Below are positions 48,301 to 58,576 of a stretch of 64,000 nt of DNA, in pieces. Under the pieces are notes generated by a model that did no database searches, was not told where the DNA came from, and saw only the letters and a list, made by a program, of their open reading frames with translations. Every line of letters begins with the position of its first letter. Position 1 is the stretch's first letter. A program made the translations under genes and the position numbers. Source of the stretch: Tretioscincus oriximinensis (lineage: Eukaryota > Chordata > Lepidosauria > Squamata > Gymnophthalmidae); NCBI GenBank assembly GCA_022410635.1, contig JAJVDF010000454.1, forward strand, positions 45,310-109,309, given 5' to 3'.

Positions 48301-48404
48301 TCCATCCTTTTGTAAGCCTAGCATGTCTTGGGATCATGCCTGGTCGCTTCTAACACAAGCACTTATTAAGTATGGGTGACTTAATATTCCAAGAAGAGAC
48401 TGAA

Positions 48405-48513
48405 CTTTGTCATCTGCCCAGGGCCTCTGGTGGGCCTCTGTGTGACACAGAATGCTGGACTTGATGGGCTGTGGCCTGATCCAGTATGGCTCTTCTTATG
48501 TTCTTATGTTCTT
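48405..48513 (+). mobile_element. CR1 LINE 3' end
   Basis: The last 100 bases of a CR1 3' UTR: 'tggtgggcctctgtgtgaca', 'cagaatgctggacttgatgg', ending in three TTCTTATG octamers (last partial). It is nearly identical to 171-262 and so probably the same young subfamily, here reduced to its extreme 3' end. Confidence 0.9.
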
Positions 48514-50437
48514 ATTATCAGTTCTTAAATTCAGGGAGCCCCAATGATCTTCCTTCACACACCATTTCAGAAATCCCAGAGATAGCAGCACAGAGAGTTC
48601 ATTTACAACCTTAGCAATCACAAAAAAATCCCTATCTTCTCTTTACATTTTTGAGGCATACAGAGAATATTATTAAATAATGAAAACCAAAATTAGTTTT
48701 TCTTTTTTGTTGTTTATTTTTCGTGACAAAAAAACTAGACAGTGGGAGCNTATTCATCTGGTACTTTAATACCAGGTGAGCATTAATCGCATCGTCCATC
48801 GTTGCTCTTAAATATATACGCTTTTAAGTAACGGTGAAAAATCAGACATGGCATAGTTTTGAAGGTTGCTTTCCTAATAAAGGGGCACATTTGCATCTAG
48901 TATGAAACAGCTGGACCATGACGATATCCCATTAGCACTAATTAAAATTATATTTTTGGGGTATTGGGCTTTGTGGGGTGGGGGGAGCGGGTTGACTAAT
49001 CCTGCTTCATTGGACTCAAAAGGATTTTGGAGAAGGGGGGAGCCCCTAATAGAAGCTATTGTGAAATCTAAGCCTGATTTCCCTNCATCAGGGTAGCATG
49101 AAATCTGCCTATAACAGTATTTTCTTAAAACTCTGACCCCATAATGTCAGCATTAAGGTTTTAATTTTTTTTGCATGACTATAGCATCCCTCCAATATAT
49201 GATCTTCATTTAATTAAAAAAAAATTAAAGCTTTAATTTTTGTGGTGCACGAGTGCATGCGTGTGCGTGCGTTCGGAGAAAGAGTGGGAAATATAATGCT
49301 AAATGAAATCGCTTTGCAATGTTTCTCTTCTCAGCTCTCTTTACTGGGTCCCTGTTGTTCCCAGCGTATAATTTGCAAAACATATTGCTTCAATACTTAC
49401 AATCAGAGAAGCAGCCCAGCTGTGGGAGGGAGAGGACAGCAGTCTCCAATATTACCATAATAGTCTGTGGATGTCCCAGGAGCACTCGGGTAGATACAAT
49501 TCTCTATACTGCGGGCCCCAGCTGGAGAACATTCTCTTGACATGTATGCCAACCTTTGCCTGCAGGCAAAGGGGGGGGGGGTGTCGGTGAGGACAGGGAA
49601 ATAATCATGAAAATAAAAAAACTTGTCAAGTATATCAGGATGCCATTTTTGAACGTGTTGTCTCTCTCCCTTTCTCCCTTCTCACCACTACAATGAGCAG
49701 GCCTGATAGTAGCAAACAGAATAACAAGATTCTCTTTAAAAGGCTGCAGCTGGTACAGAAGCTGCCAGGAAAGGCAAAACCCAGGGCGAATTGTATTAAT
49801 TCTGCAACTCCGGGTGCTGAGGGCTGAAGATGCNAAGCGTTTGACTGCTGATACTGTCATTGTGTGGCTGATCACTTTATCTGGTACTGCCTCTTCTGGG
49901 GGGCTAAAGCATTAGAAAATTAGTGCTTGGAAAACTGGAAAAAAACTCGAAGGCAGAAGCAAATAGAAAATACACCTTATAAAATGAGAAAATAACAAGT
50001 TGAAGGTCCAGTCCAAATGACAAACCCACATTATTTCCCTGCCCAAGCAGCAGGAGGCGGCAACCCACTCAGTGGCACATACCTACCACAGTAAAAGATC
50101 TACAGTTAAAGAAGCTGATTCCTTTCTCCAAGCCACCCTGTTCTACCAAGTGTCTCTCTTTACCGACTTGGCCAGGCTGATAAGATGCCACAAGAGATCT
50201 CTGAAACACACACTGAAGGATCTTTCTGACTGCTTAATAGGTTATTCCACACAATGCGAACTAATTTGTACTATGATGGTCCAAACCAGGCAATTTGGCT
50301 CACAAAACTTACCAACCTCTCAAACCACAAGCTAAGGGAATTTTGACCAGAGCCAAGAAGCTGCATACTTCTCAAGTTGCTATCATTTGCTCATCAAAAT
50401 GACACTGACCTCCTAGTTAGGCTGTGAATTGGACAAT
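48514..50437. other. Mostly unique, with a candidate conserved block
   Basis: Positions 48700-48960 carry several CpGs and motifs ('gcattaatcgcatcgtccat') in repeat-free sequence, the look of a conserved element. An 11-G run is at 49571-49581. Frames at 49242-49875 overlap on both strands and have no domain. Confidence 0.3.
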
Positions 50438-50590
50438 TTCAGAGAAATAGCTGTGTTAGTCTAGTAGAAAGTCCAGCAAAGGAACTAGCAGCACTTTGAG
50501 ACTAACTTGAGAAAAGTGGGTGGCAAAAGCTTTCATAGACACGTCTGCTTCTTCAGATGCATTTCNTAGATGTGTCTACGAANGCTTATT
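50438..50590 (-). mobile_element. Hairpin-type retroposon, copy 3
   Basis: This copy keeps the whole left arm, 'agcaaaggaactagcagca' through 'acttgagaaaagtgggtggc' and 'agacacgtctgcttcttcag', then turns back at 'atgca' into 'tagatgtgtctacgaangct'. It shows that the full family member is a long inverted repeat. The right arm is cut off at about 50590. Confidence 0.75.
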
Positions 50591-51761
50591 TCTGCTGGAA
50601 TTTCTGGACAAGTTTGGAGTGCAGGTTTAGCTTCATCTAAATTTTAATTTCTCTTCAGCTTATTATTGGAATGAAAGAATACATCAACAAAACAATGGCA
50701 GTGTGAATCACCCAAAGTTTATTGTTTTTGCAAACTCTACCCAATGAAATACAAACTTCAGGCACTATTTGTACAAATATTGGCCATTCCCAGACTTCAC
50801 TAGCTGTCCTGCTCTAACAGGATGAAGTCAGGAATTATCCCTCTGTCCCCAAACAAGCTTCTACACTCGGAGAGCTATTCTGAGATAATCCCTATGCCAG
50901 TTACAAAGATTGTGTGATCTTTGGCTTCAGTGTTTGAGTTATTCAATAGCTAAGAACTGAAGTTCTTCCTTTTTTGTATTAATTTTTGTGACACAATTTG
51001 TTGTAACACTAAAATGGGTCCCCTATTAAAATGGAACAGGGAAGCATATGTTTTTTCTGCACACATCCTTGTTGTGTTCTGCAGGGCCCTAGCCTGCTGA
51101 TAGACCTATGCCACAATCAAGATGGGCATTTTGGCAACTTAGAAAAGCAACATGCTAACAGGCCATCTATCCGTATGTCCCTGGAGCATTTCCTGTAGGT
51201 GCAGAAAAGCTCAGTACGCCTATAGGGAAATTTGGGTGACTTTGTCCCACTTCATTTTGATAGGTATGCCAGCTTCAGCAGGAGAAATAAACTCTGAGTG
51301 AAGTGTGTATAAACATCACATAGAGAAGCAGCAGTCACCACATCTGAAGCCATTGTTGATTGATGGGATATGAATGAAAAATATATGCAAATATGAGTAA
51401 TGTATTTGACTAATCAAACTCTATAATCTGTTGTTCTATTTCCTATAGCNCCTTCCAAACTATTACTTGTGTTCTCATATACAACTTTGGGCTGTTATAG
51501 ATGAAAATATGTTTAGGATCAGGTGTTCGCACAGCATGGGGACTGGCATTTGTCATCTTAATCATTTCTCTCCCCTTCCTCTCTTTTGTCAATGGCAATA
51601 AAATAGGCAGAGACAGCCAGCACCATGCTACAAAAGAGAACATTACATTGAAAATGCTGGCAGATAACACTAGTGCAAATGTCTAAGACTAAACATTCAT
51701 TTTATTTATAAACCCAAGAGCAAAAAAGACGAGAAAAGCAGCCTTTTTGATATAGTCATGA
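50591..51761. other. Unique sequence, no gene seen
   Basis: Nothing recognised. Confidence 0.4.
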
Positions 51762-52007
51762 GAGACAATCTGGTATTGTAATTAGAATGTCAGACCTTTA
51801 TCTGGAAGTGTCCCAGTTTGATTCTGCTCTCCTCCACGAAGCCAGCTCAGTAACGTTGGGGTAGTTCACAGTTCTTCAGACCTCTCTCAGCCCCACCTAC
51901 TTCATAATGTGCCTGTTGTGAAGAGAAGAGCAGGTTATGTAAGCTGCTTTGATTCCCTCAAAGCAGGGTATAAAAACCAATTCTTATCCTCGTTTTTCTT
52001 CTTCAGT
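51762..52007 (+). mobile_element. tRNA-derived SINE, second family, copy 2
   Basis: It aligns with the 48083 copy: 'cagacctttatctggaagtg', 'cccagtttgattctgctctc', 'cctctctcagccccacctac', then 'gtaagctgctttgattccct' and 'agcagggtataaaaacca'. The tail is decayed (TTCTTATCC...CTTCTTC). It is fuller in the middle than the first copy. Confidence 0.8.
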
Positions 52008-52397
52008 AGGAGTGCAGCTTAAATATCATTTTTGCAAGAAAGTGTATGGTATGAATATATGACTGCCCATAACTTGGGAAATTGCTGATATATCACAAAA
52101 TTCATTATTTTGAGTAGTAAATCCAAGTATATTGCAAAATTCATACTTTTAGCAGTAAAATAAGAATAAGATTTGCTTGAAATAAGAATTCAGCTTCTTC
52201 TGAAAAGGTTAAGGCCTTGATCACACCTTTACTTTTAAAGCAGTTCAGCTTTAATCCTTAAAATGAGCTAATCTGTTTTTGTTTTCCTGGTACAAAACTT
52301 CTTTCAGACTAGAGTTACAAGATAAAAAAAAAAGGGGGACAAAAGCAGGAGTCAGGTTGATATTTTTTTAAAAAAAATGGCCATAGAGATCCATGGG
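52008..52397. other. Unique AT-rich sequence
   Basis: Nothing recognised. Confidence 0.4.
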
Positions 52398-52608
52398 AGT
52401 TTTAGTAGGCTGATCTGATGACCCCTTTTGGGAGGGGGGGGGGTTCAAAACTCATTTTGGGGGTGCCTGCTGGTTTTTTCTGAGGAAAAAAAATAAAAAA
52501 CAAAAGTTTTTTGAAAAAGATTTCCTCAGAAAAAACTGGGAGGCACCCCCCAAATGGGTTTTCAACCCACCCACCCCAAAAGGGGTCATCTGGTCTGCCT
52601 AGTTTTAG
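52398..52608. mobile_element. Hairpin MITE, hAT-like, copy 2, with 8-bp target duplication
   Basis: The octamer 'agttttag' stands at 52398-52405 and at 52601-52608. The element between (52406-52600) begins TAGGCTGATCTGATGACCCC and ends 'ggggtcatctggtctgcct', inverted with few mismatches. Inner arms 'ttttctgaggaaaa' and 'tttcctcagaaaaa' match the 14689 copy. An 8-bp duplication is the hAT hallmark. Confidence 0.75.
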
Positions 52609-53840
52609 TACCCTGCAAATAACATTCTCAAAACATCTGCCTCTCTAAATAGATTTCTCTAAGTATTGAACATGACCTGCTAAATGCTGACATTGGGAAA
52701 CTCTACTGAGGACTGATGGTGAACTGAAGAAATTTTAAAGTAAAAGTATCANGTGACTATGGCCTTGTACTACTTTAGCTGTAGTCAAATTGTTACATAA
52801 ATCTAAGTGAATTCTTTAGATTATGGTTTGTTGTAGACATACTTCAGAGCAAGATTACATTTAGATGGTATTAACAGGTCACATATTGTTCATCTCTCAG
52901 CTGTGCTGGTCTTTAGACTGCAAGATGTAATTGCACATTTTAAAGTAAATCTCACAATTGCCTCTTTCTAAATTTGGGTGTGAAACCTGTGTGAAACCTA
53001 AGTGTACACACTGTGTTTCCTTTTAATCCAAATTCAAACTAGTTTGGGAATAAATAAGGCTCTGATTTAAGGCATTATCTTTAAATCAATTTTAGTAGTG
53101 TTCATTTATGTGTTCACTTTGACTTGTTATAATGTTTTATTAAAGCTATGCAGGCTTGTTGTTGTCACCACTTTTTCTATCAGTAGGATCAGCAAGAGTG
53201 GGTATGAATGGTAGAATCCAGCAGTTCACAAAGAATCCTTCATCCTCACTGTGAAATAGTCTATTGTGGAGGCATTTTGGTGACCGGAAATTAGAGGAGG
53301 AGGAACTGGATTATTATGACATTGCTTTGTAAATATGCAGGTGTGCAAAAGTAGCTTTGTTTTTGCCAGCNAATTGAATGTGAGGTTATGGAAATGGAAA
53401 CCTAACCAGGTACTGAGCAACAATGTGTTGCCTTGATGGAAGGCAGCAAAGGGGAAGGTTAGATGTTTAGTAGACACACCCACAGTTATTGGATTGGACA
53501 GTAGAACACATATCCATGCCCACTACCTACTGGCTTTTCCTATGGTGGGGACAGTTACTCTGAAGCAAAACTGGAATCTTGTGTACCTGGGTGGCCAGAA
53601 AACCCAGTTTGGAACTAAGTAAAAAAAAAAAACATTTCATATGGGGTGACTCTGGTTTCATTCTCCTTCCCTCTTCCTGTGTTGTTTCTTTCCTGTTACT
53701 GCTCTGCCAGGATCCATGGTAACCACTGCCGGCCTGGCCATGGCTTTGGAATGTTGATGACATCACTCCAGGCCCTGGGATTCATTCAAATCACAGAGCC
53801 TTCAGGGACTATTATAACTCTGGGATCTATAATGGTACAG
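52609..53840. other. Unique sequence, no gene seen
   Basis: Short frames around 53527-53873 overlap on both strands. No domain. Confidence 0.4.
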
Positions 53841-53908
53841 ATTGTTATTAACCGCCCTGAGATGTTTGGATGAAGGGTGGGATATAAATAGAAAACAAAT
53901 AATAGCTG
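53841..53908 (+). mobile_element. Retroposon 3' tail
   Basis: 'ttaaccgccctgagatgttt' then 'gatgaagggtgggatataaa' and 'gaaaacaaataata': the same tail type as at 22.9 kb. Confidence 0.65.
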
Positions 53909-55372
53909 TTCCTGAAGCTAGCTCAACTGAAGTCAGTAAATTTTACTCCAAAATTATAGAATGTATAGAGAGTAATTTCATTCCCTTAAATTTCTGTTAA
54001 AATTATTACATTATAAAGGGAGGAGGGTTGTTGAGGGAAAAATTAGGCTTTGGGTAATTGGGGAATAGATCCCAGCAGGAAACCACTTTGACTTTTCTTG
54101 ATATTTCATATAAAATAAGTCTTTGATACAGCATCCACTGAGGTAATATCTCAATAGGATATCATTTGACGAGATTGCGATTTCTTAAGAAGTTTATCCC
54201 ATTTCCCACATGATTATTTTAATATCATAAATCCTAAGAAAATGTGGAACAGCTGGCATTTGTTTTATATCTTTTTTCAGGTCAAGGTTTCCTGCTTGTT
54301 TACTCCTCATCTTTCAGAGGAAAATCTTTCAAAAAGATAGCAAAAACATAAGTGTCATATTGTGCATATTCTCAGATTACAGCAGCTTAATCTTAATTTG
54401 CAAATTTACCTAAATTGCACATTCATGCAGATGAAGCCCTATCTTGAAGAAGAAAATATTTGTCAGTAATTCAGAATCAGGTAAATGATTGCTATAAGCA
54501 GTCTTCTACCCCACATAAGTGCCTAATTCTCCTGTTCCCCATTCATTGTTACTTCTTGAAACAGCTAATTTGCATAGTGCTTACTAACTGAAATATACAA
54601 TTACAAGGAGCTTTTATGAAACAAGAAAAAAATGGGAAACGTTNCCTAACAGTTTACTACCATATTTTTTATAAATAGATCTTATAGTACTATATCTTCA
54701 TTGTTTGTTAAAGACATTACTCCAGATCTGTGTATAGCGTGGTTGTGTACATGCAACATGCAAGAGCATACAGCTATGAACTCTGAACTGTGTAACTGAA
54801 TTAATGTCCGGATTATGGTCCACCTATTATTATGTTTCCTATTATTCAAATTCACTCTAGCCCAGAAGAAATTGACATAAAAGTAGAAAGACCCTGATGT
54901 GCATGGCAGACCCTGTTTGCACAAGCTTACTAGCTGTTTTTGGATGCTCAATATTCTACACTTTTTGCATGAAATAAGTGATAATCCACATTAGTTGTAA
55001 TAGATTGCTGGTGGAACTCGTGTGTTTTAATGGTGTAAAATTTGCATTAGGAGAGGTGCATTTGCAAGTAGGACTTGTTAGTGTACTCATGAAAGGGTCT
55101 GTCAAAGGCAAACTTAAGTTCACATCTGTTCTGTTTCTGCTCAGCATCTGACTCTCATCTTCTCTGCTGGAGATGTTCCCAGCTGGGAAGCTGCTTCTCA
55201 TTGAGCTGGCAAGCACTCAGATCCAGCAAAGAGTGGTGCAGCCCTGTCTTGTCACAGCCAATCATTTTAATTCTGTATTTCAAATGGCCCAATGAGAAGA
55301 ATTTATGATAAATGTATTCACAAACCATACAACCATGCTTTTATATGCTCTAGAACAAATATATACTTGAGC
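53909..55372. other. Unique AT-rich sequence, no gene seen
   Basis: Nothing recognised. Short frames at 54682-55216 (minus) have no domain. Confidence 0.4.
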
Positions 55373-55680
55373 AGGCACGGATAGCTCAGTCGCTTAGGAA
55401 TTCGTCTCTCGTCTGGGAGATGGGGTTTCGAAGCCCTGTGTGGGACGTGGGGAGGGCTGAGCACCTTCCACTAGCCTGTAGCTCTAGCCAACCCAGCTAT
55501 TCAAAAGCAGGAACTGCAAGAAATTGCAACTGACTGCAAGTAGATACATGGGAACCACCAGAGCCTGGTGGGGAAGATAGAATGTGAGCCTTTGGGCAAA
55601 ATACCCTTGTAAGCCGCTTTGAGTCCCTTTGAAAGGTGAGAAAAAGCGGGGTATAAGAACCCAGTTCTTCTTCTTCTTCT
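55373..55680 (+). mobile_element. tRNA-derived SINE, first family, best copy
   Basis: The tRNA-like head has a good A box (TAGCTCAGTCGC, 55382-55393) and a B box with one extra T (GGTTTCGAAGCC, 55424-55435), the internal polymerase III promoter. The body runs 'ggaactgcaagaaattgcaa' to 'cttgtaagccgctttgagtc', the stem end 'aaaaagcggggtataagaac' and a (TTC)n tail. Other copies are at 21203 and 57290. Confidence 0.9.
55382..55435 (+). promoter_or_regulatory. RNA polymerase III A and B boxes of the SINE
   Basis: A box TAGCTCAGTCGC at 55382-55393 and B-box-like GGTTTCGAAGCC at 55424-55435, spaced as in tRNA genes. The extra T in the B box probably weakens it. Confidence 0.7.
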
Positions 55681-55754
55681 GCTCAAAACAATTAAGGGAA
55701 CAGTTTAACCTACACTGTTATATTAAAGTGTTCCCTTAATTGTTTTGAGCGATA
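55679..55754. mobile_element. Palindromic Tc1/mariner-type MITE, copy 4, at the SINE tail
   Basis: 'ctgctcaaaacaattaaggg' opens and 'cccttaattgttttgagcga' closes the element. The first TA of the usual end is lost, and the last bases read GATA rather than AGTA. It starts directly where the TTC tail of the SINE stops. Confidence 0.8.
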
Positions 55755-55760
55755 TATATA

Positions 55761-55983
55761 CAGGGTGCTTCAAAAAAATGTATACACACTTTGAGCTTCC
55801 ATAGAAAATTTATTTACTGTTCTACAAAGTTAAATTTCAGGATTTCCCAATTTGAGCAGTATTAACATTTGTTATTTACATTTTATTTACATTGGACTTT
55901 AAGCTTTCTAATTTCCTGAAATTTAACTTTGTAGAACAGTAAATAAATGTATACACACTTACACAGTTTTTTGAAGCACCCTG
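55761..55983. mobile_element. 223-bp MITE with 17-base perfect terminal inverted repeats
   Basis: Ends CAGGGTGCTTCAAAAAA and TTTTTTGAAGCACCCTG, flanked by TA on both sides (55759-55760, 55984-55985). Inner arms 'ttactgttctacaaagttaa' and 'ttaactttgtagaacagtaa' are exact inverse complements, so the element folds into a long hairpin. TA flanks and CAGGGTG-type ends suggest a mariner-type origin. No coding capacity, single copy in this window. Confidence 0.85.
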
Positions 55984-57289
55984 TATATAGCGTTTGCTTT
56001 GTACATTTTACATTAACAAACATACTTCCATTAATTGTTGGTAGAATCTTATTCATTCTTTTACTCTTTTTACCCCTAATCCTTCCACCTTTGCCCGACT
56101 TGAAGATATGTCAATTTATTCAGTCCACTTCATTATTGCCTGTTTCTCTATTATATTTTTCTGCGTCACCTGCACCCTTATCTGTTGATCTCCCATCGTA
56201 ATAGTACCAATCTTGATGTTCTAAATTGTCTAAGGTTTGCCATTTTCATCACTATAGCAAAAAATGGGGAGGAGAGAAGGGGTGGTGGAGAGGCACTGGC
56301 AGGAGGAGGGAAGTGCTTGCCTTAGCTTGCCAAAGCGGGCTTTGGTCTGCTTGAGCTGCTGCCCCATTGGGGGTCAAGGATGAATAGATGGAGGCAAAGC
56401 AGCCGGGCTCACAACCCCTTCTGGAACCTCCCTCTCGAGTTCCATTGGCCAGGGAGCGGTAAGCAAATCCCATCCCCAGAAGAGCCCAAATCAAGTGTCC
56501 ACACAAAAGAGATTCTGCTACAGAGACACCATAGCCAGGGGTGTAGTTACTATAGGACAAGCTGGGCAGTGCCCTGGGGGGGGGGGGGCAGGGTCAGGAC
56601 TTCCTTTGGGGGGGGGGGCAGGTTTGTTTCTTTGCCCTGGAGCCCCTGAGAATCTAGCTACTCCAATGACTGTAGCCAGAGTTCAGTTAACACGAATTAT
56701 TAGGAATGGCCCCTGCATCAGGTTTAACACCTAGGGGCCATTTCAGCAATATGTTGCTTTGCAAATTGAGGAAGGTGAGAGCGCTTCAGATTTTGATTTA
56801 GGGCACCCAGTGCAAAGCTGTACCACTCTCACACCATTTTTAGCCTTTGTGCAGGTCCAATACAGCTTTGCTGAAGTAAGTCACTGAGAAAGAGGGATCT
56901 CCCTCTTTCTCACTACTTTTTAGTTATAAAATCTCCTTGCTGGACATCTGCTGTCAATCTTAGAATATCTTTTCACTGATGAAGAAAAGTACTGGCTTGT
57001 CCATCCTTGAACTTGTTTTGTGGATATATCCAGAAATCTGTGATGATGTCATTCTTGCCTCTTGAACTAAATCTTTGTGTCCCCTGCTATGTGGCACAGA
57101 TCTGTGGACTTGAGAAATGAGGATTACTGTGCAGTCTGTTTCCCCATTCCTTCTGTTTGGCCTCTGAGACTGATCAGTTGNGACTAGTATCTGATCCTTT
57201 TCTATGAGAATAACAGCCTAAAGCACAGTAAAGTGGTGCAGGAGATTAAAAGCTTTGGTGTTACAACAGAGATATCGGAGTTCACAAAC
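55984..57289. other. Unique sequence with G-rich runs, no gene seen
   Basis: Two G runs (56576-56588 and 56608-56618) sit 20 bases apart. The frames read through them are glycine-rich and not credible. Otherwise nothing recognised. Confidence 0.4.
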
Positions 57290-57515
57290 TCATGTGTCAG
57301 CTATGGAGAGGAATGAGCGCCCTCTACTGGCCAAACCAGCTGTTTGAAAGCAGAGCAAATTTGTATGAAGATAAATGGGAACCACTACACAGTTGGTGAA
57401 CAAAATAGAATAGATATATGTATTTGGGCTAAAAATAAACTTGTAAGGCACTCTGAGTCCCTGTAGGTGAGAAGGGCAGGTATAAAACCAGATTATTATT
57501 CTTTCTTTTCCCACC
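57290..57515 (+). mobile_element. tRNA-derived SINE, first family, 5'-truncated copy
   Basis: It shares 'gataaatgggaaccac', 'aacttgtaaggcactctgag' and 'gagaagggcaggtataaaac' with the SINE at 55373, more diverged and with the tRNA head missing or unrecognisable. The tail is ATTATTATTC. Confidence 0.7.
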
Positions 57516-57575
57516 GCTTTGCCTTTCTAGCCTGGTGAAGACTTTTTTAAGAGAGGATTTCAATTGTGAAAATTA

Positions 57576-57653
57576 TACTGCTCAAAACAATTAAGGGAAC
57601 ACTTAGTGTTACACTATTATGTTAAAGTGTTCCCTTAATTGTTTTGAGCAGTA
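57576..57653. mobile_element. 78-bp palindromic Tc1/mariner-type MITE, copy 5
   Basis: Ends TACTGCTCAAAACAATTAAG and CTTAATTGTTTTGAGCAGTA are perfect inverse complements over 20 bases. 78 bp. Only about 1.8 kb from copy 4. Confidence 0.88.
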
Positions 57654-58310
57654 TATTTTGTTAGTCTACTGAGCACAGTACACAGNGAGTGGGTTCTGGG
57701 TTCTAATTATCAATGGGGAATGAGAAACTTCATTTGACATCTGAAGCCCAAGTTGTCAGCCAATGGGTGGAGACGTTTATTGGTCAGGTGGCTTGAGGAG
57801 CCTTTGACAACTGAGAAANCTGGGAAACAGCTGAGCAATTCATGCAAAAATCCATTGCTTCTGATCACTAACACTCTTTAAAACTATCACTGATAGAACT
57901 CTTGCCATCATTCTGCTCTATCATAGTTTTGGTTTGTATCTTTGAACCTGCTTAGATCACTGTTTTGGAGACTTGTTGCCATTTTGCTAAGTATTGCAGA
58001 CTCTCAAATCCACCCTTTGCCCCCTTTTATTATTTTTAATAAATAATGTTGTTTTTGTATTAGTACTGTCCTGAGATTCCTTTCTTTTCCAACTTTTCCC
58101 AGGGTAAAACACACCAAGCCAATTGAAATCTGCCTTTGATGAATTTGTTACATCAACCTATTGGCCTTAAAGTCCCACTGAGACATCTGGATTTGTGCAA
58201 TTCCCCTACTCCCCAAAACCAATTTGTTCCCATTTCAGCCACACATAAGTCAAAGAAGATACTTAAATTTAAACCCATAATACCTCAGAAGTCAAACTCA
58301 AAAATAACAG
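57654..58310. other. Unique sequence, no gene seen
   Basis: Nothing recognised. Confidence 0.4.
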
Positions 58311-58361
58311 TATTATTAATTTCAGAGAAATAGCCATATTAGTCTAGTATTTATTATTAAT
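58311..58361 (-). mobile_element. Minimal hairpin-type retroposon, about 30 bases, with target duplication
   Basis: Only 'ttcagagaaatagccatatt' and 'agtctagta' of the family remain, flanked by 'tattattaat' at 58311-58320 and 58352-58361. As an extreme truncation it marks this end as the 3' (priming) end. Confidence 0.6.
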
Positions 58362-58465
58362 AACATTATTAGTACCTAAATTCTTTGCACTCTTAGATTT
58401 GGGGTGCATTGTAGAAGAAATCAAAAAGAGCATTCACTAACCACTGTTGGGAGCATTACAACATC

Positions 58466-58480
58466 TTTTTTTTTTTTTTT
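58466..58480 (-). other. Poly-A tail of the L1 (poly-T on plus strand)
   Basis: A run of about 15 T directly beyond the left copy of the duplication, sharing its last Ts, as expected at an L1 3' end. Confidence 0.85.
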
Positions 58481-58576
58481 ATTGAACGAACAAATCATAC
58501 AACATTCACAAAAATCAACATAAAAATCAACATGTTTGTCCCCCCCCCTCCCTCCCACAGCCGGAACAGCAGTTAT

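Noticed and set aside
55382..55435. Functional tRNA gene
   Set aside because: A and B boxes are present, but the sequence does not close as a cloverleaf that I can trace and is continuous with the SINE body; it is a SINE head.
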